DNA of 64,000 nucleotides from NCBI RefSeq assembly GCF_024362525.1, contig NZ_CP101459.1:434001-498000 (forward strand). Direction: 5' to 3'. The notes under the pieces are model-generated. The model worked only from the letters and a program-made list of their open reading frames with translations. It had not been told where the DNA came from and ran no database searches. The position numbers were made by a program, and so were the translations under genes. This DNA comes from Natrononativus amylolyticus. Its GTDB lineage: Archaea > Halobacteriota > Halobacteria > Halobacteriales > Natrialbaceae. Positions 18,115 to 25,997 of this stretch are shown in pieces (the stretch's first letter is position 1; each line of letters opens with the position of its first letter).

Positions 18115-19227
18115 GTGGTTGAAGAATCAAGTATTCCATTTATATCTCATCCGAATCCCCTCGACGGAAGCCGCCTCATCTCCGCGCTGGGGAGTGGCTA
18201 TCTCGTCGTGGGGAGTCTCGTTGCGTTCTCTCAGACTCCCGGCGAATCGGTGGGAGATCTGCTGATTATCATGCTCTTGACCGCCGGTCCCGGGTTCATG
18301 CTTCTTACGGGCGGGTACTGCCTTCCGCGAATGGCCGTTAGCCCCGAGTTCTACGGTCGGATCGGCGACTGGTGTCTCCTCGGCAGCGGTAGTATGACCG
18401 GACTCGTCCTTCTCATCGAACTCACGGTCGGGTTGACCAACGTCGGTACAACCGTTCTAATTCTGTCTGCGGTTGCGAGTGCCGCCGGCTTCTGGGTCGG
18501 TCTCTACGACGCACAGGGTAAAACGCGAGCGACGGAAACCGCCCGGCGAAACCGCGATCTCGAGCGTCAGAACAAGCAACTCGAGAGCGTCGCCCGCATG
18601 CTCGCCCACGAACTTCGAAATCCGCTCGCGATCGCTCAGGTGTACTTCGGGCAGTCGTATCCGGAGAACGAAACCGCCGCTGCCGAGGTTCGACGCGCTC
18701 ACGACCGGCTCGAGGAGATGATCGACATCCTCCTCGTCACCGTGCGCAGCTCCGAGGTGTCGCTTTCGAGCGAGACGATCTCACTCGGCGAGCAGGCAGA
18801 TTCCGTCTGGAGGGAGTGTACACCGACGAAAGACGCGGCGACGCTCGTTATCGATACCGACAGGCTGATCGTGGGGGATACGGTACACATCCGACGATTG
18901 CTGGCGAACCTCTTTCAGAACAGCCTCGAGCACGCTGCCACCGACGGCGATCTCGTCGTTCGAATCGGACCGCTGGAGGACGGGTTCTTCGTCGAGGACA
19001 ACGGTTCCGGGATACCCGAGGCCGACCGAGATCGAGTCACTGAGGCCGGGTATACGACGAAACCGGACGGGACCGGTCTCGGACTCACGTACGTCCCCCA
19101 CCTCGCGGAGCTGTACGAGTGGGACGTCTCCATCACTTCGAGCGACGACGGCGGAATGCGCTTCGAGTTTACGGGGACCGGTCTCGAGACGGTCGCGGAG
19201 GCACACTCTGAGGGAATCGGCCCCTGA
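18115..19227 (+). CDS. Membrane sensor histidine kinase
   Basis: A 370-aa kinase starting at GTG. Four hydrophobic segments cover residues ~22-130 and form the sensor with almost no external domain. A short coiled coil leads to the HisKA domain with the phospho-acceptor His165 in MLAHELRNPL. The HATPase_c domain follows with the N box NLFQNSLEHA, G1 box VEDNGSGIP and G2 box GTGLGLTYV. It autophosphorylates and donates phosphate to a response regulator, but no regulator gene is adjacent, as is common for haloarchaeal orphan kinases. The stimulus is unknown; a signal sensed within the membrane is likely given the topology. Confidence 0.9.
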   Translation: MVEESSIPFISHPNPLDGSRLISALGSGYLVVGSLVAFSQTPGESVGDLLIIMLLTAGPGFMLLTGGYCLPRMAVSPEFYGRIGDWCLLGSGSMTGLVLLIELTVGLTNVGTTVLILSAVASAAGFWVGLYDAQGKTRATETARRNRDLERQNKQLESVARMLAHELRNPLAIAQVYFGQSYPENETAAAEVRRAHDRLEEMIDILLVTVRSSEVSLSSETISLGEQADSVWRECTPTKDAATLVIDTDRLIVGDTVHIRRLLANLFQNSLEHAATDGDLVVRIGPLEDGFFVEDNGSGIPEADRDRVTEAGYTTKPDGTGLGLTYVPHLAELYEWDVSITSSDDGGMRFEFTGTGLETVAEAHSEGIGP

Positions 19228-19311
19228 GTCTCGACGGTGGGCTGTCGAGCGACGGCGGAGTCAGCGCCGTCGAGGCCGCCCTGCTCAGACTCGAGCGGGC
19301 GGCTCGATGAG

Positions 19312-19491
19312 CTAGTAATCGCGGGCCAGGGCGTCCCAGAGACGGTCGATCTCTGCTAACGACTGGGTGCCTGCGATGCGTCTCTGGAACTCGAGGCAGT
19401 CTTCCACAGGGAGGGACCCCTGGACGGTCGCTTCCGTGACGACCTCGGCGAGCACGGTTTGTTGATAGGTGAGGGGGGAGGAATCTGTCAC
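19312..19491 (-). CDS. Small conserved-looking protein, 59 aa, unknown function
   Basis: Minus-strand reading from a GTG at 19491 gives MTDSSPLTYQQTVLAEVVTE at the start and LAEIDRLWDALARDY at the end. An in-frame stop lies just upstream, so the GTG is the only likely start. The protein is mostly helical and acidic with two hydrophobic helix faces, one Cys and no motif I recognise. Codon choice matches real haloarchaeal genes. It occupies most of the spacer between the histidine kinase and the MFS gene. It could be a small regulatory or protein-binding factor; function unknown. Confidence 0.6.
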   Translation of the reverse strand: MTDSSPLTYQQTVLAEVVTEATVQGSLPVEDCLEFQRRIAGTQSLAEIDRLWDALARDY

Positions 19492-19662
19492 GCCGTACTA
19501 CCCACCGTACCACGGCGTAGTGGTTGTGGAACCGGTAACATCTGGCTCGAAGGACGGACGTCCGGCTCCTCTTTCACGAGATAGTTATCGTACAGTGTGG
19601 TGTTGGAGGACCCTGGATCGTTGAACCTCACGGGACACGTGAACGCGGGCACGTGACAGGAA

Positions 19663-20835
19663 TCAGTAACCCAGACCGAGCGCTCGATTCGCAGCGAGGG
19701 CGAGAAACGAGACGAAAAAGAGCGCCCCGAGCGTCCCGAAGGCGACGCCCCATCCGAAGAGGTCGGCGGTGAGACCGACGCCGACGGAGCCGAGCGCACC
19801 GAGAACCGTGTAGACGGTTCTGACGAGCCCGAACCCCGTGCCGCGTTCTTCGACGGGCAGGGCGTCCATAAACCGCGGGTCGATCGCCGAGAAGAAACTC
19901 GAGCTGATCCCGGTCAGGGTGATTCCGACGGCCATCACGGCCAGCCCGGGGTCGAGAATAACGAGAGGCAATCCGACGGCTCCGGCGAGCATCGCCCCGG
20001 CGATCGCCGCGTCCCGCCCGTATGCGTCCGATGCGCGGCCGATGGCGATCTGGCTGCCCGCCCTGACGACGAAAAACGCCGAGAACGCGATGCCGGCCGC
20101 GGTCGGCGTGTAGTCGTGAAATGCGATGAGAAACGCCGGGAAAAACGACAGGAGCCCCTGAGCGACGTACGTTCCGGCGATCGCGATAGAGAGGGGGAAC
20201 GCGATCGACGGTCTGGTGACGAGGCCGACGAGCGAGCTCACCTGCAGGCTTTCTCGCAGCGGAACGTCCGGTCGTTGCGGTTCGGTCGGGCGAACCGTCC
20301 AGACGAACAGGACGAAAATCGGCACGCCGACGAGCGCGGTGAGCGCGACCGCGGGTCGCCAGCCGTACCGAACGCCGACCCACGCCGCCATCACCGGTGC
20401 GAGAAGTCCCGCCAGCGGTCCGCCGATCGAGTGAATCCCGATCGCGGTACCCATGTCGTCGAAGGTTCTGGACAGCAGCGTCGTCGCGACCGCGTAGTGA
20501 AGGCCGGCGACACCGCCGAGGACGACCGCCGCGAGCACGAACGCCGCGTACAGCGGTGCCAGCGCGAGCAGCACGCTCATCACCGAGGTACCGCCGACGG
20601 CGATGAGGATGAGCAGCCGTTCTCCGTACCGGTCGGCGAGAACGCCGCTCGGAAACTGCGCGAACCCGTAGGCGAGCCACATCCCCGTCAGCGCGACGCC
20701 CATGAGTGTGTTCGTGATGCCGAAGTCGTCGGTGATGAGGTAGACGACCGGGCTGATCGCCAGTCGACCGAAGTAGGTGACGAAGAACGCCAGCATACAC
20801 AGCAGGAGAACGGTGTGGCGGTACTGCCAGTTCAT
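19663..20835 (-). CDS. MFS transporter
   Basis: A 390-aa, 12-helix major facilitator. The loop 2-3 signature is visible as GVLADRYGERLLILIAVGG, and a long cytoplasmic loop separates the two six-helix halves (VRPTEPQRPDVPLRES). The start MNWQYRHTVLLL is chosen because it places the first helix at the N-terminus, as in close haloarchaeal relatives; ATGs at 20874 and 20943 are alternatives that add a basic, unconserved tail. Substrate unknown. It is divergent from the methyltransferase gene. The segment SVMSVLLALAPLYAAFVLAA is an ordinary membrane helix, not a separate gene. Confidence 0.86.
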   Translation of the reverse strand: MNWQYRHTVLLLCMLAFFVTYFGRLAISPVVYLITDDFGITNTLMGVALTGMWLAYGFAQFPSGVLADRYGERLLILIAVGGTSVMSVLLALAPLYAAFVLAAVVLGGVAGLHYAVATTLLSRTFDDMGTAIGIHSIGGPLAGLLAPVMAAWVGVRYGWRPAVALTALVGVPIFVLFVWTVRPTEPQRPDVPLRESLQVSSLVGLVTRPSIAFPLSIAIAGTYVAQGLLSFFPAFLIAFHDYTPTAAGIAFSAFFVVRAGSQIAIGRASDAYGRDAAIAGAMLAGAVGLPLVILDPGLAVMAVGITLTGISSSFFSAIDPRFMDALPVEERGTGFGLVRTVYTVLGALGSVGVGLTADLFGWGVAFGTLGALFFVSFLALAANRALGLGY

Positions 20836-20980
20836 GAGGGAGCGTTCGTATGATCGACTCGAGCGCGTCCGCATCAGGGTAGCGTTTCCGGTGAGACGTG
20901 CGTGATCGTGATCGCCGGAACGGGACTCGTCCGGAGCGGCCACCCCACCGGTTGCGGGGAACCGTCGAAGAGCACTGTCT

Positions 20981-20987
20981 TTATATG
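20981..20987 (+). promoter_or_regulatory. TATA box of the methyltransferase gene
   Basis: TTATATG preceded by TCT lies about 27 nt upstream of the ATG at 21011. This is a textbook leaderless haloarchaeal promoter and decides the start of the next gene. Confidence 0.6.
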
Positions 20988-21010
20988 GCGACCTGGGTTC
21001 CGTGAGAACA

Positions 21011-21727
21011 ATGGACGAGAAACGAGATGGGCAGCGTATCCGCCGGGCGTACGACTCGCTGGCGGCCGGCTACGATCGGCAGGGTGAGACGAAGCCGGCG
21101 AACGCGTTTCTCGAGCGACCGGCGACGCTCTCGTTACTGCCCGACGTCCGGGACAGCCGCGTCCTCGACGCCGGGTGCGGTGCGGGCCATCTCACCCGCG
21201 AACTCCGCGAGCGCGGCGCGGACGTCGTCGGGCTCGACGTGAGCGGGGAGATGCTCGCGTACGCTCGCAGGCGCGCCCCCGACGCGGCGTTCCTCCGGGC
21301 CGACCTTCAGCGAGGACTTCCGTTCGGTGCCGAGTCGTTCGACGGGATCGCCAGCTCGTTGGCGTTCCACTACGTTCGCGACTGGGAGGCACTGTTTCGC
21401 GACCTCCGCAGGGTCCTCGAACGCGATGGCTGGCTCGTCTTCTCGGTCCAACACCCCCACGCGGACTTCGAAGAGTACGACGACGCCGAGAACTATCACA
21501 CGACGGAGCGGGTTTCCGCGGACTGGGAGTCGTTCGGCGACACGGTGACGGTTCCCGCGTACCGGCGACCGCTGGCCGCAACGATACAACCCGCACTCGA
21601 GGCGGGGTTCCGCCTCGATCGGCTGGTCGAACCGACTCCGACGGACGACTATCGGCGGGTGGATCCAGACCGCTACGAGTACGAGGCGACACGACCGAAT
21701 TTTCTGTGCCTTCGGTTCCGATCGTGA
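21011..21727 (+). CDS. Class I SAM-dependent methyltransferase
   Basis: A 238-aa Rossmann-fold methyltransferase. Motif I, which binds SAM, is VLDAGCGAGHLTREL (residues ~54-68), the acidic ribose-binding residue follows in VVGLDVSGEMLAYA, and motif IV is ASSLAFHYVRDWEALFRDLR. The Methyltransf_11 pattern suggests a small-molecule or quinone-type substrate. The ATG at 21011 is preferred over a GTG at 21002 because of the TATA spacing. Methyl acceptor unknown. Monocistronic. Confidence 0.88.
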   Translation: MDEKRDGQRIRRAYDSLAAGYDRQGETKPANAFLERPATLSLLPDVRDSRVLDAGCGAGHLTRELRERGADVVGLDVSGEMLAYARRRAPDAAFLRADLQRGLPFGAESFDGIASSLAFHYVRDWEALFRDLRRVLERDGWLVFSVQHPHADFEEYDDAENYHTTERVSADWESFGDTVTVPAYRRPLAATIQPALEAGFRLDRLVEPTPTDDYRRVDPDRYEYEATRPNFLCLRFRS

Positions 21728-21822
21728 GCCGATCGTTGTCGTTTTGAGTCCCGGTTCGAGTCGGTCACTTGCCGTTTCGAGTTCCGGTTCGAGCCGATCG
21801 TTGCCGTTTCGAGTCCCAGTCT
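21726..21822 (+). repeat. Three imperfect tandem repeats of about 32-33 bp
   Basis: Units begin at 21726, 21758 and 21791. Each starts GAGYCGRTC and ends in a GAGTYCCRGT-type segment. The first overlaps the methyltransferase stop codon and the last ends about 65 bp before the small membrane protein gene. They differ at several positions. Probably a slippage product, although it could bind a regulator. Confidence 0.6.
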
Positions 21823-21887
21823 GCGTCAACCTCGGCCCGAGAAACAGCAAGCCCAACGCCTACACCCTCGAGTGCGGTACCGACAAT

Positions 21888-22034
21888 ATGGTCAGAATTT
21901 CGACGATCGTGATCGTGCTGGCGATAGTCCTCGCGATTGGACTCATCCCGATCCCCGTCATCCCCGGCGTCGGGTTGCTCGTTGGGATCTCGGGGATCAT
22001 CATCGGAATCGTTCTCCGGGTACTCGGCTACTGA
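21888..22034 (+). CDS. Small hydrophobic membrane protein, 48 aa
   Basis: ATG at 21888 opens a 48-codon frame, MVRISTIVIVLAIVLAIGLI at the start and GIIIGIVLRVLGY at the end. Nearly the whole chain is hydrophobic, with two short helices separated by a PIPVIPGVG turn that would form a membrane hairpin. Small proteins with this layout are common in haloarchaeal genomes. No catalytic residue or known motif is visible, so function is not assigned. A CGACAATATGG context at the start lacks a clear TATA box, so expression is less certain than for neighbours. Confidence 0.6.
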   Translation: MVRISTIVIVLAIVLAIGLIPIPVIPGVGLLVGISGIIIGIVLRVLGY

Positions 22035-22120
22035 TCGCCCTCGAAACGATCGGTGTGTCCCGGCACTCTCGAGCCGACCGATGTGTCCCTACGTTCGCAC
22101 TCGAGCGGCCGCCGTGACCC

Positions 22121-22714
22121 TCAGAACTGCCGCTCGAAGTCGATCGGGTCAGAGACGGTGTAGTACGGCCCGCCCAGTCGGCCGACGGTGTCGAGCTTCC
22201 GCGAGTCGATCCTGTCGTCCGTCAGGACCTCCTCGGAGACGTGGTAGTACCGGACGTCGCCGAGAATCATGAGTTTCTCGTACACCTCGATCGCGTCGTA
22301 CAGCGTACACTCCATCGTGACGACGGCGTCGGCTACCCGGGGCGGATCGATCCGGTGACACGGCGCCCGCTCGACGTCGGCGAGGTCGAACTCGCTTTCG
22401 TCCGCGGGGACGCTCGCGGACGTCCGGTCCATTCGCTCGAGAAGCGGTTCGGTAACGACGTTGACGGCGAACTGCTCGGTCTCGAGTGCGTTCCGGGCCG
22501 TGTCTTTCACCCGCCCCGATGCCTCACTCGGCGAGTTGAACATCACGACAGGCTGGCTCGAGCCGACGTAGTTGTACGAACTGAATGGTGCGAGGTTCTC
22601 GTTGCCGTCACCGTCGACGGTGCTGATCCAGGCGATCGGGCGCGGTGTGACGGCGCTCTTGATGAGCCGAGCGTTTTCGGCGGGCTCGAGGTCGTCGGAG
22701 TTGAATGCAGGCAT
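22121..22714 (-). CDS. Flavin reductase family (FMN-binding split-barrel) protein
   Basis: A 197-aa protein of the flavin reductase/DIM6-NTAB family. The conserved SAVTPRPIAWISTVD near residue 20 and NLAPFSSYNYVGSSQPVVMF (~39-58) form the FMN site, and RVKDTARNALETEQFAVNVV follows. Members reduce or bind FMN, often supplying a monooxygenase. The start MPAFNSDDLE follows a short TATA-poor leader; a longer in-frame extension upstream is basic and runs over the PAC2 gene promoter, so it was dropped. Divergent from the PAC2 gene. The partner oxygenase is not evident in this window. Confidence 0.86.
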   Translation of the reverse strand: MPAFNSDDLEPAENARLIKSAVTPRPIAWISTVDGDGNENLAPFSSYNYVGSSQPVVMFNSPSEASGRVKDTARNALETEQFAVNVVTEPLLERMDRTSASVPADESEFDLADVERAPCHRIDPPRVADAVVTMECTLYDAIEVYEKLMILGDVRYYHVSEEVLTDDRIDSRKLDTVGRLGGPYYTVSDPIDFERQF

Positions 22715-22833
22715 CGTAGCTGGATACTGATTCGGTTCCCGCCGCTTAAGCGTTCGTACCACCTCCATCCGTGAACGCCGCCAGTACCGAACCCGAGGTA
22801 ACGAATTTGATGACCGACGGCCAACGGGACGGT

Positions 22834-23574
22834 ATGTCAGAGGAGGTCGCACTCGACATCGAAACGTCCGAACCGCTGCAATCGACACTTATACTGGCGT
22901 TTCCCGGTCCGGGAATGGCCGGCGTTTCTGCAAACCAGTACCTCATCGAGCAGCTGGAACTCGTCGAAACGGGCCACATCCAGGCGGAGGGTCTCCCGTC
23001 GATCACGCCGTACGAAAACGGCCGACCGTACCACCACACGCGACTCTTTTCGGAGCCGGAGATTCCGTGTACGTTTCTGACGAGCGAACTCCCGATACCG
23101 CTCCAGCTCTCGGAGCCCTTCGGCCGTATCCTCCTCGAGTGGCTCGATGAAAGCACCGTCGACGAGGTTACGCTGTTGACGGCGATTCCGGGACTGGACT
23201 CGAATCGGGACCTGTTCTACGTCGCTTCGGACGACTACTACGACCGCCGCCTAGACGGAACCGACGTCTCGCCGCTCAAAGGTGGGTTCCTGACGGGTGT
23301 CAACGCGAGCCTGATCGCTCGAGCGATCGATACGTCGCTTCGCGTCGGCGTTCTCTCGACGCCAGTCAACCCACGACACCCCCTCGACGGCGAGGCGGCG
23401 CTCCGTCTGGTCAACGGGATGAACGAACTGTACGACTTCGAGGCGGACACGACGCAACTCCGGGACTTCGCCGATCGAACGCGCGAGCATTACGAGCAAC
23501 TGGCGACACGGGTCCAGGCACAGCAGCAGCCGAGTGGTCGCCGGCCACTCACCGAAGATTATGGATTTATGTAG
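22834..23574 (+). CDS. PAC2 family protein (proteasome-assembly-chaperone-like)
   Basis: A 246-aa PAC2-domain protein. The family signature appears early as LAFPGPGMAGVSANQYLI and again as LLTAIPGLDSNRDLFYVA, with LKGGFLTGVNASLI in the middle. Archaeal PAC2 proteins resemble eukaryotic 20S proteasome assembly chaperones and some ATP-grasp-associated proteins; the exact role in archaea is not settled. The start MSEEVALDIE is chosen over ATGs at 22771 and 22810 because GAATTTGATG lies about 28 nt upstream. The C-terminal tail (RVQAQQQPSGRRPLTEDYGFM region) is flexible. Monocistronic. Confidence 0.88.
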   Translation: MSEEVALDIETSEPLQSTLILAFPGPGMAGVSANQYLIEQLELVETGHIQAEGLPSITPYENGRPYHHTRLFSEPEIPCTFLTSELPIPLQLSEPFGRILLEWLDESTVDEVTLLTAIPGLDSNRDLFYVASDDYYDRRLDGTDVSPLKGGFLTGVNASLIARAIDTSLRVGVLSTPVNPRHPLDGEAALRLVNGMNELYDFEADTTQLRDFADRTREHYEQLATRVQAQQQPSGRRPLTEDYGFM

Positions 23575-23785
23575 GTTCTGGCCGTTCTCACAGCGTGCGA
23601 ACTATTGGCCAGTAGCCGTCTCCACGCCGTTGGCACCGGGTTATCACCCGCGACGGAGGTGTCCCCGATGCAGCCAGTGGGCCGGAGGAACGCGACTCGA
23701 TGGCCCGTAGCGAGGTCGAGTTCGACACGTTCACTTTCACCGGGGTTGGCTGGGATATTTGTCGGTTCGACTCTCGAGTACGAGC

Positions 23786-23950
23786 ATGAACGGACCGTCA
23801 CTAGTCCGATGGTTGAGGGGATCGTTCCTCCGGCGTTCGGCGGTCGAGACGATCCACGAGTGTCGGCGCTGTGGAACGACCGTCGAGCAGTGTACGCGTT
23901 CGTGCCCGTCGTGTGATGCTGACGAGATCGTTAGTTACGACCTCCAGTGA
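23786..23950 (+). CDS. Zinc-ribbon micro-protein, 54 aa
   Basis: A 54-aa protein starting MNGPSLVRWLRG. A basic, amphipathic N-terminal half is followed by a four-Cys zinc ribbon: CRRC, then CPSC about 11 residues later. It belongs to the large set of haloarchaeal one-domain CPxCG-type zinc-finger micro-proteins, several of which affect motility, biofilm or stress in Haloferax by published deletion work. Whether this one binds nucleic acid or protein is unknown. The last three codons overlap the first 25-bp direct repeat next to the replication origin, so the gene is the left neighbour of oriC. Confidence 0.7.
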   Translation: MNGPSLVRWLRGSFLRRSAVETIHECRRCGTTVEQCTRSCPSCDADEIVSYDLQ

Positions 23951-23996
23951 ATCGGTAGCTACAGATCTCGGGTGAATCGGTAGCCACGGATCCCGG
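23947..23996 (+). repeat. Two adjacent 25-bp direct repeats left of the origin
   Basis: Copies at 23947-23971 and 23972-23996 read GTGAATCGGTAGCYACRGAT followed by CYCGG, differing at three positions. A weaker third copy may precede them within the zinc-ribbon gene. They lie about 65 bp from the inverted ORB and are unlike the ORB sequence, so they may bind a second factor or be iteron-like. Confidence 0.65.
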
Positions 23997-24059
23997 TTTC
24001 GCTGATAGTCTCTCCCGAGTTGGAGGACTGAGTCGGGGGGCAGGGACGAGTATTCTGTC

Positions 24060-24082
24060 ACACCCCTCGGTGCCGCTGTATG
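24060..24082 (-). repeat. Inverted ORB-like repeat (left side of origin)
   Basis: On the minus strand it reads CATACAGCGGCACCGAGGGG followed by TGT, matching the direct copies on the right at most positions. It is the only copy in this orientation and bounds the AT-rich region on the left. Confidence 0.8.
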
Positions 24083-24430
24083 AGGATGGAGAGAGTGCCC
24101 CATACGGGAATTCGATAGAGGTTCTGATAGTTGATGAATAATCGATGGATGGGTGATGGAAAGATGATGGATTGGTGGCAGATGTTTCGAGATCTATGGC
24201 TTTAGAAGGCATCCTCGGGTGACTGAATTTATTCTCACATTATCTAACATAAGGTACTATGAGTTAAATATAAATACTCTAGGTGCGAAAACCCCAACAA
24301 GTGAATTGATCGCAGTAGCGAGCAACGCGTGTTGATCGCGGGTTCGCTGGTGCGTCGAAGCTCGTTACCCGTATTCCCATGGCTGAGAGGCCCGCAACTT
24401 GTCCCGAGAGCAACCATCCAGCCCCGTCGC

Positions 24431-24453
24431 TATACAGCGGCACTCCGGGGTGT
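24431..24453 (+). repeat. ORB-like repeat 1
   Basis: TATACAGCGGCACTCCGGGG plus TGT: the consensus copy, closest to the AT-rich core on the right. Confidence 0.82.
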
Positions 24454-24463
24454 GTGTCCTCCG

Positions 24464-24485
24464 TTACAGCGGCACTCCGGGGTGT
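24464..24485 (+). repeat. ORB-like repeat 2
   Basis: TTACAGCGGCACTCCGGGGT plus GT, identical to repeat 1 over its core and only 33 bp after it (start to start). Confidence 0.82.
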
Positions 24486-24525
24486 GAACGACTTGTTTCG
24501 GCGTTTGTATCTGCAGTTCTATCGT

Positions 24526-24548
24526 TATACAGCGGCACCGCGGCGTGT
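24526..24548 (+). repeat. ORB-like repeat 3
   Basis: TATACAGCGGCACCGCGGCG plus TGT; varies in the 3' half. Confidence 0.8.
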
Positions 24549-24586
24549 CGAGTCCTCGAGCCGTTTTCGTAATTCTCTTTCCCCGG

Positions 24587-24609
24587 TATACAGCGGCACT
24601 CCGGGGTCC
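24587..24609 (+). repeat. ORB-like repeat 4
   Basis: TATACAGCGGCACTCCGGGG plus TCC; consensus except the last two bases. Confidence 0.8.
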
Positions 24610-24632
24610 CTACTTGTGGTTCGCACGGACCG

Positions 24633-24655
24633 CTTACAGCGGCACCGGGGGGTGT
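24633..24655 (+). repeat. ORB-like repeat 5
   Basis: CTTACAGCGGCACCGGGGGG plus TGT; keeps ACAGCGGCAC and the G-rich end. Confidence 0.8.
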
Positions 24656-24664
24656 TGGGCGGCC

Positions 24665-24687
24665 TATACAGCGGAATCACGGACTCC
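24665..24687 (+). repeat. ORB-like repeat 6 (degenerate)
   Basis: TATACAGCGGAATCACGGAC plus TCC: only the first ten bases match well, so it may be a weak site. Confidence 0.6.
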
Positions 24688-24727
24688 ATATCCGGGTCGT
24701 TGCCTCTGTACGCGGTCACTTCTCTAG

Positions 24728-24750
24728 TATACAGCGGCACTGTGGTGGAA
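24728..24750 (+). repeat. ORB-like repeat 7, at the orc1 promoter
   Basis: TATACAGCGGCACTGTGGTG plus GAA. It ends immediately before the TTAAGT box of orc1, so bound Orc1 would occlude its own promoter. Confidence 0.72.
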
Positions 24751-24752
24751 AG

Positions 24753-24762
24753 AGTTAAGTCA
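24753..24762 (+). promoter_or_regulatory. TATA-like box of orc1/cdc6
   Basis: GTTAAGTCAG centred about 30 nt upstream of the ATG at 24789 and directly after ORB 7. Confidence 0.45.
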
Positions 24763-24788
24763 GTTTCACGTGATTCTCACGCCACACA

Positions 24789-25991
24789 ATGCCGGACGGT
24801 CACGATTACTTCTCCCAGGAAAACGCCATCTTTCGCAACAAAGACCTCCTCCAGGTCTCACACCTCCCTGATGGGGATCGCATCATCGGCCGCGAACAGG
24901 AGCTCTCGAACCTCGCGGGTGCGATCCAGCCGGCGCTCACCGGAAGCACCCCGAACAACGTCCTCGTATACGGAAAAACCGGGACCGGGAAGTCCCTCTG
25001 TTCGAAGTTCATCACGAACCAGGCCATCTCTCGAGCGGCGGAGAACGACGTCACGATCGGCGTCGCGTACGTCGACTGCCTCCAGGAATCCACCGAGACG
25101 CAGGCGGTACAGTCGCTTGCACACCAGCTCAACGACAGGACGGAGACGTCAATCTCGATCCCCCATTCGGGGCTGAGCACGTCCGAGTACTATCGGCGAC
25201 TCTGGCGGATCATCGACGAACGGTTCGACGCGGCGCTCGTCATCCTCGACGAGGTCGACAAGATGGAGGACGACGACATCCTCATGCAGCTCTCGCGCGC
25301 CGTCGAGTCCGGAAAGCTCTCCTCGAGTACGATCGGAACGATCGGCATCTCGAACAAGATCCGGTACAAGGAGTCGCTCGACGAGCGCATCAAATCGAGC
25401 CTCTGTGAGCGGGAGTACGTCTTTCCACCGTACGACGCGACGCAGATTCAGGAGATCCTCCACTCCCGGTCGGACGCGTTTCACGACGGCGTCATCGAGG
25501 ACAGCGTTATCCCGCGTGTGGCTGCGCTGGCCGCTCGCGAGCACGGCGACGCGCGAAAGGCGATCGACATCCTCCGGTTCGCCGGCGAGATCGCCGAAGA
25601 GAAGACCCTCGACACCGTCTCCGAGACCTGCGTCAATCAGGCCCACGAGCGCGAGGAAACGAGCCGACTGGCCGAACTCATCTCGAAATCGCCGAGTCAC
25701 GCCAAACTCGTCCTCGAGGCGATGGCGCTGCTGGCCAAACAACCCGACCGCACCGACGACGCCGTCCAGACGACGGAGGTATACGACCTCTACAAGCGTC
25801 TCTGTGACCGTGACGACTCGTCGCACCTCAAACTCCGCCGGGTGCGGGACATCCTGTCCGAACTCGAGTTTCTCTCGATTATCGAACAGGAGCGCAAGTG
25901 GGCCGGCAAGGGAAAGGGCAACTACATGGAGAACCGTCTCGTCGACGATCCGGACGTGATCATCGCAGCCTGTGAGGAGTCGAGTCGATGA
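24789..25991 (+). CDS. orc1/cdc6: Orc1/Cdc6 family replication initiator
   Basis: A 400-aa AAA+ initiator, the usual length. It has Walker A VYGKTGTGKS (residues ~56-65), Walker B VILDEVDK, sensor 1 near GTIGISNKI, sensor 2 with the HGDARKAIDILRFA helix, and a C-terminal winged-helix domain (~300-395; LRRVRDILSELEFLSIIEQE). It binds ORB repeats and loads MCM helicase. It lies directly right of the ORB array, the usual pairing of initiator and cognate origin. ORB 7 abuts its promoter, which suggests autoregulation. The gene stops at 25991, and a transposon hairpin begins 6 bp later, so its 3' end marks an insertion boundary. Nothing essential appears to be lost. Confidence 0.96.
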   Translation: MPDGHDYFSQENAIFRNKDLLQVSHLPDGDRIIGREQELSNLAGAIQPALTGSTPNNVLVYGKTGTGKSLCSKFITNQAISRAAENDVTIGVAYVDCLQESTETQAVQSLAHQLNDRTETSISIPHSGLSTSEYYRRLWRIIDERFDAALVILDEVDKMEDDDILMQLSRAVESGKLSSSTIGTIGISNKIRYKESLDERIKSSLCEREYVFPPYDATQIQEILHSRSDAFHDGVIEDSVIPRVAALAAREHGDARKAIDILRFAGEIAEEKTLDTVSETCVNQAHEREETSRLAELISKSPSHAKLVLEAMALLAKQPDRTDDAVQTTEVYDLYKRLCDRDDSSHLKLRRVRDILSELEFLSIIEQERKWAGKGKGNYMENRLVDDPDVIIAACEESSR

Positions 25992-25997
25992 CATCCT

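Larger units (their letters stand above)
24031..24788. other. oriC: Replication origin (oriC) linked to orc1/cdc6
   Basis: The gene-free stretch in front of orc1/cdc6 has all parts of a haloarchaeal origin. One inverted ORB-like repeat lies at 24060-24082 and seven direct copies lie between 24431 and 24750. Between them is a 350-bp spacer with an AT-rich core (about 24100-24290, including AATTTATTCTC and TTAAATATAAATAC), the likely duplex-unwinding element. A G-string (GTCGGGGGGCAGGG at ~24032-24045) sits beside the left ORB, as reported for other haloarchaeal origins. Haloarchaea carry several origins, each with its own Orc1/ORB pair, so this may be a chromosomal or megaplasmid origin. Activity is inferred from structure. 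Confidence 0.85.

Noticed and set aside
24431-24750. Repeats 32-63 bp apart resembling a CRISPR array
   Set aside because: Spacing is irregular, repeats are variable in the 3' half, one copy is inverted, no cas genes are near, and the array directly precedes orc1. They are ORB-like.
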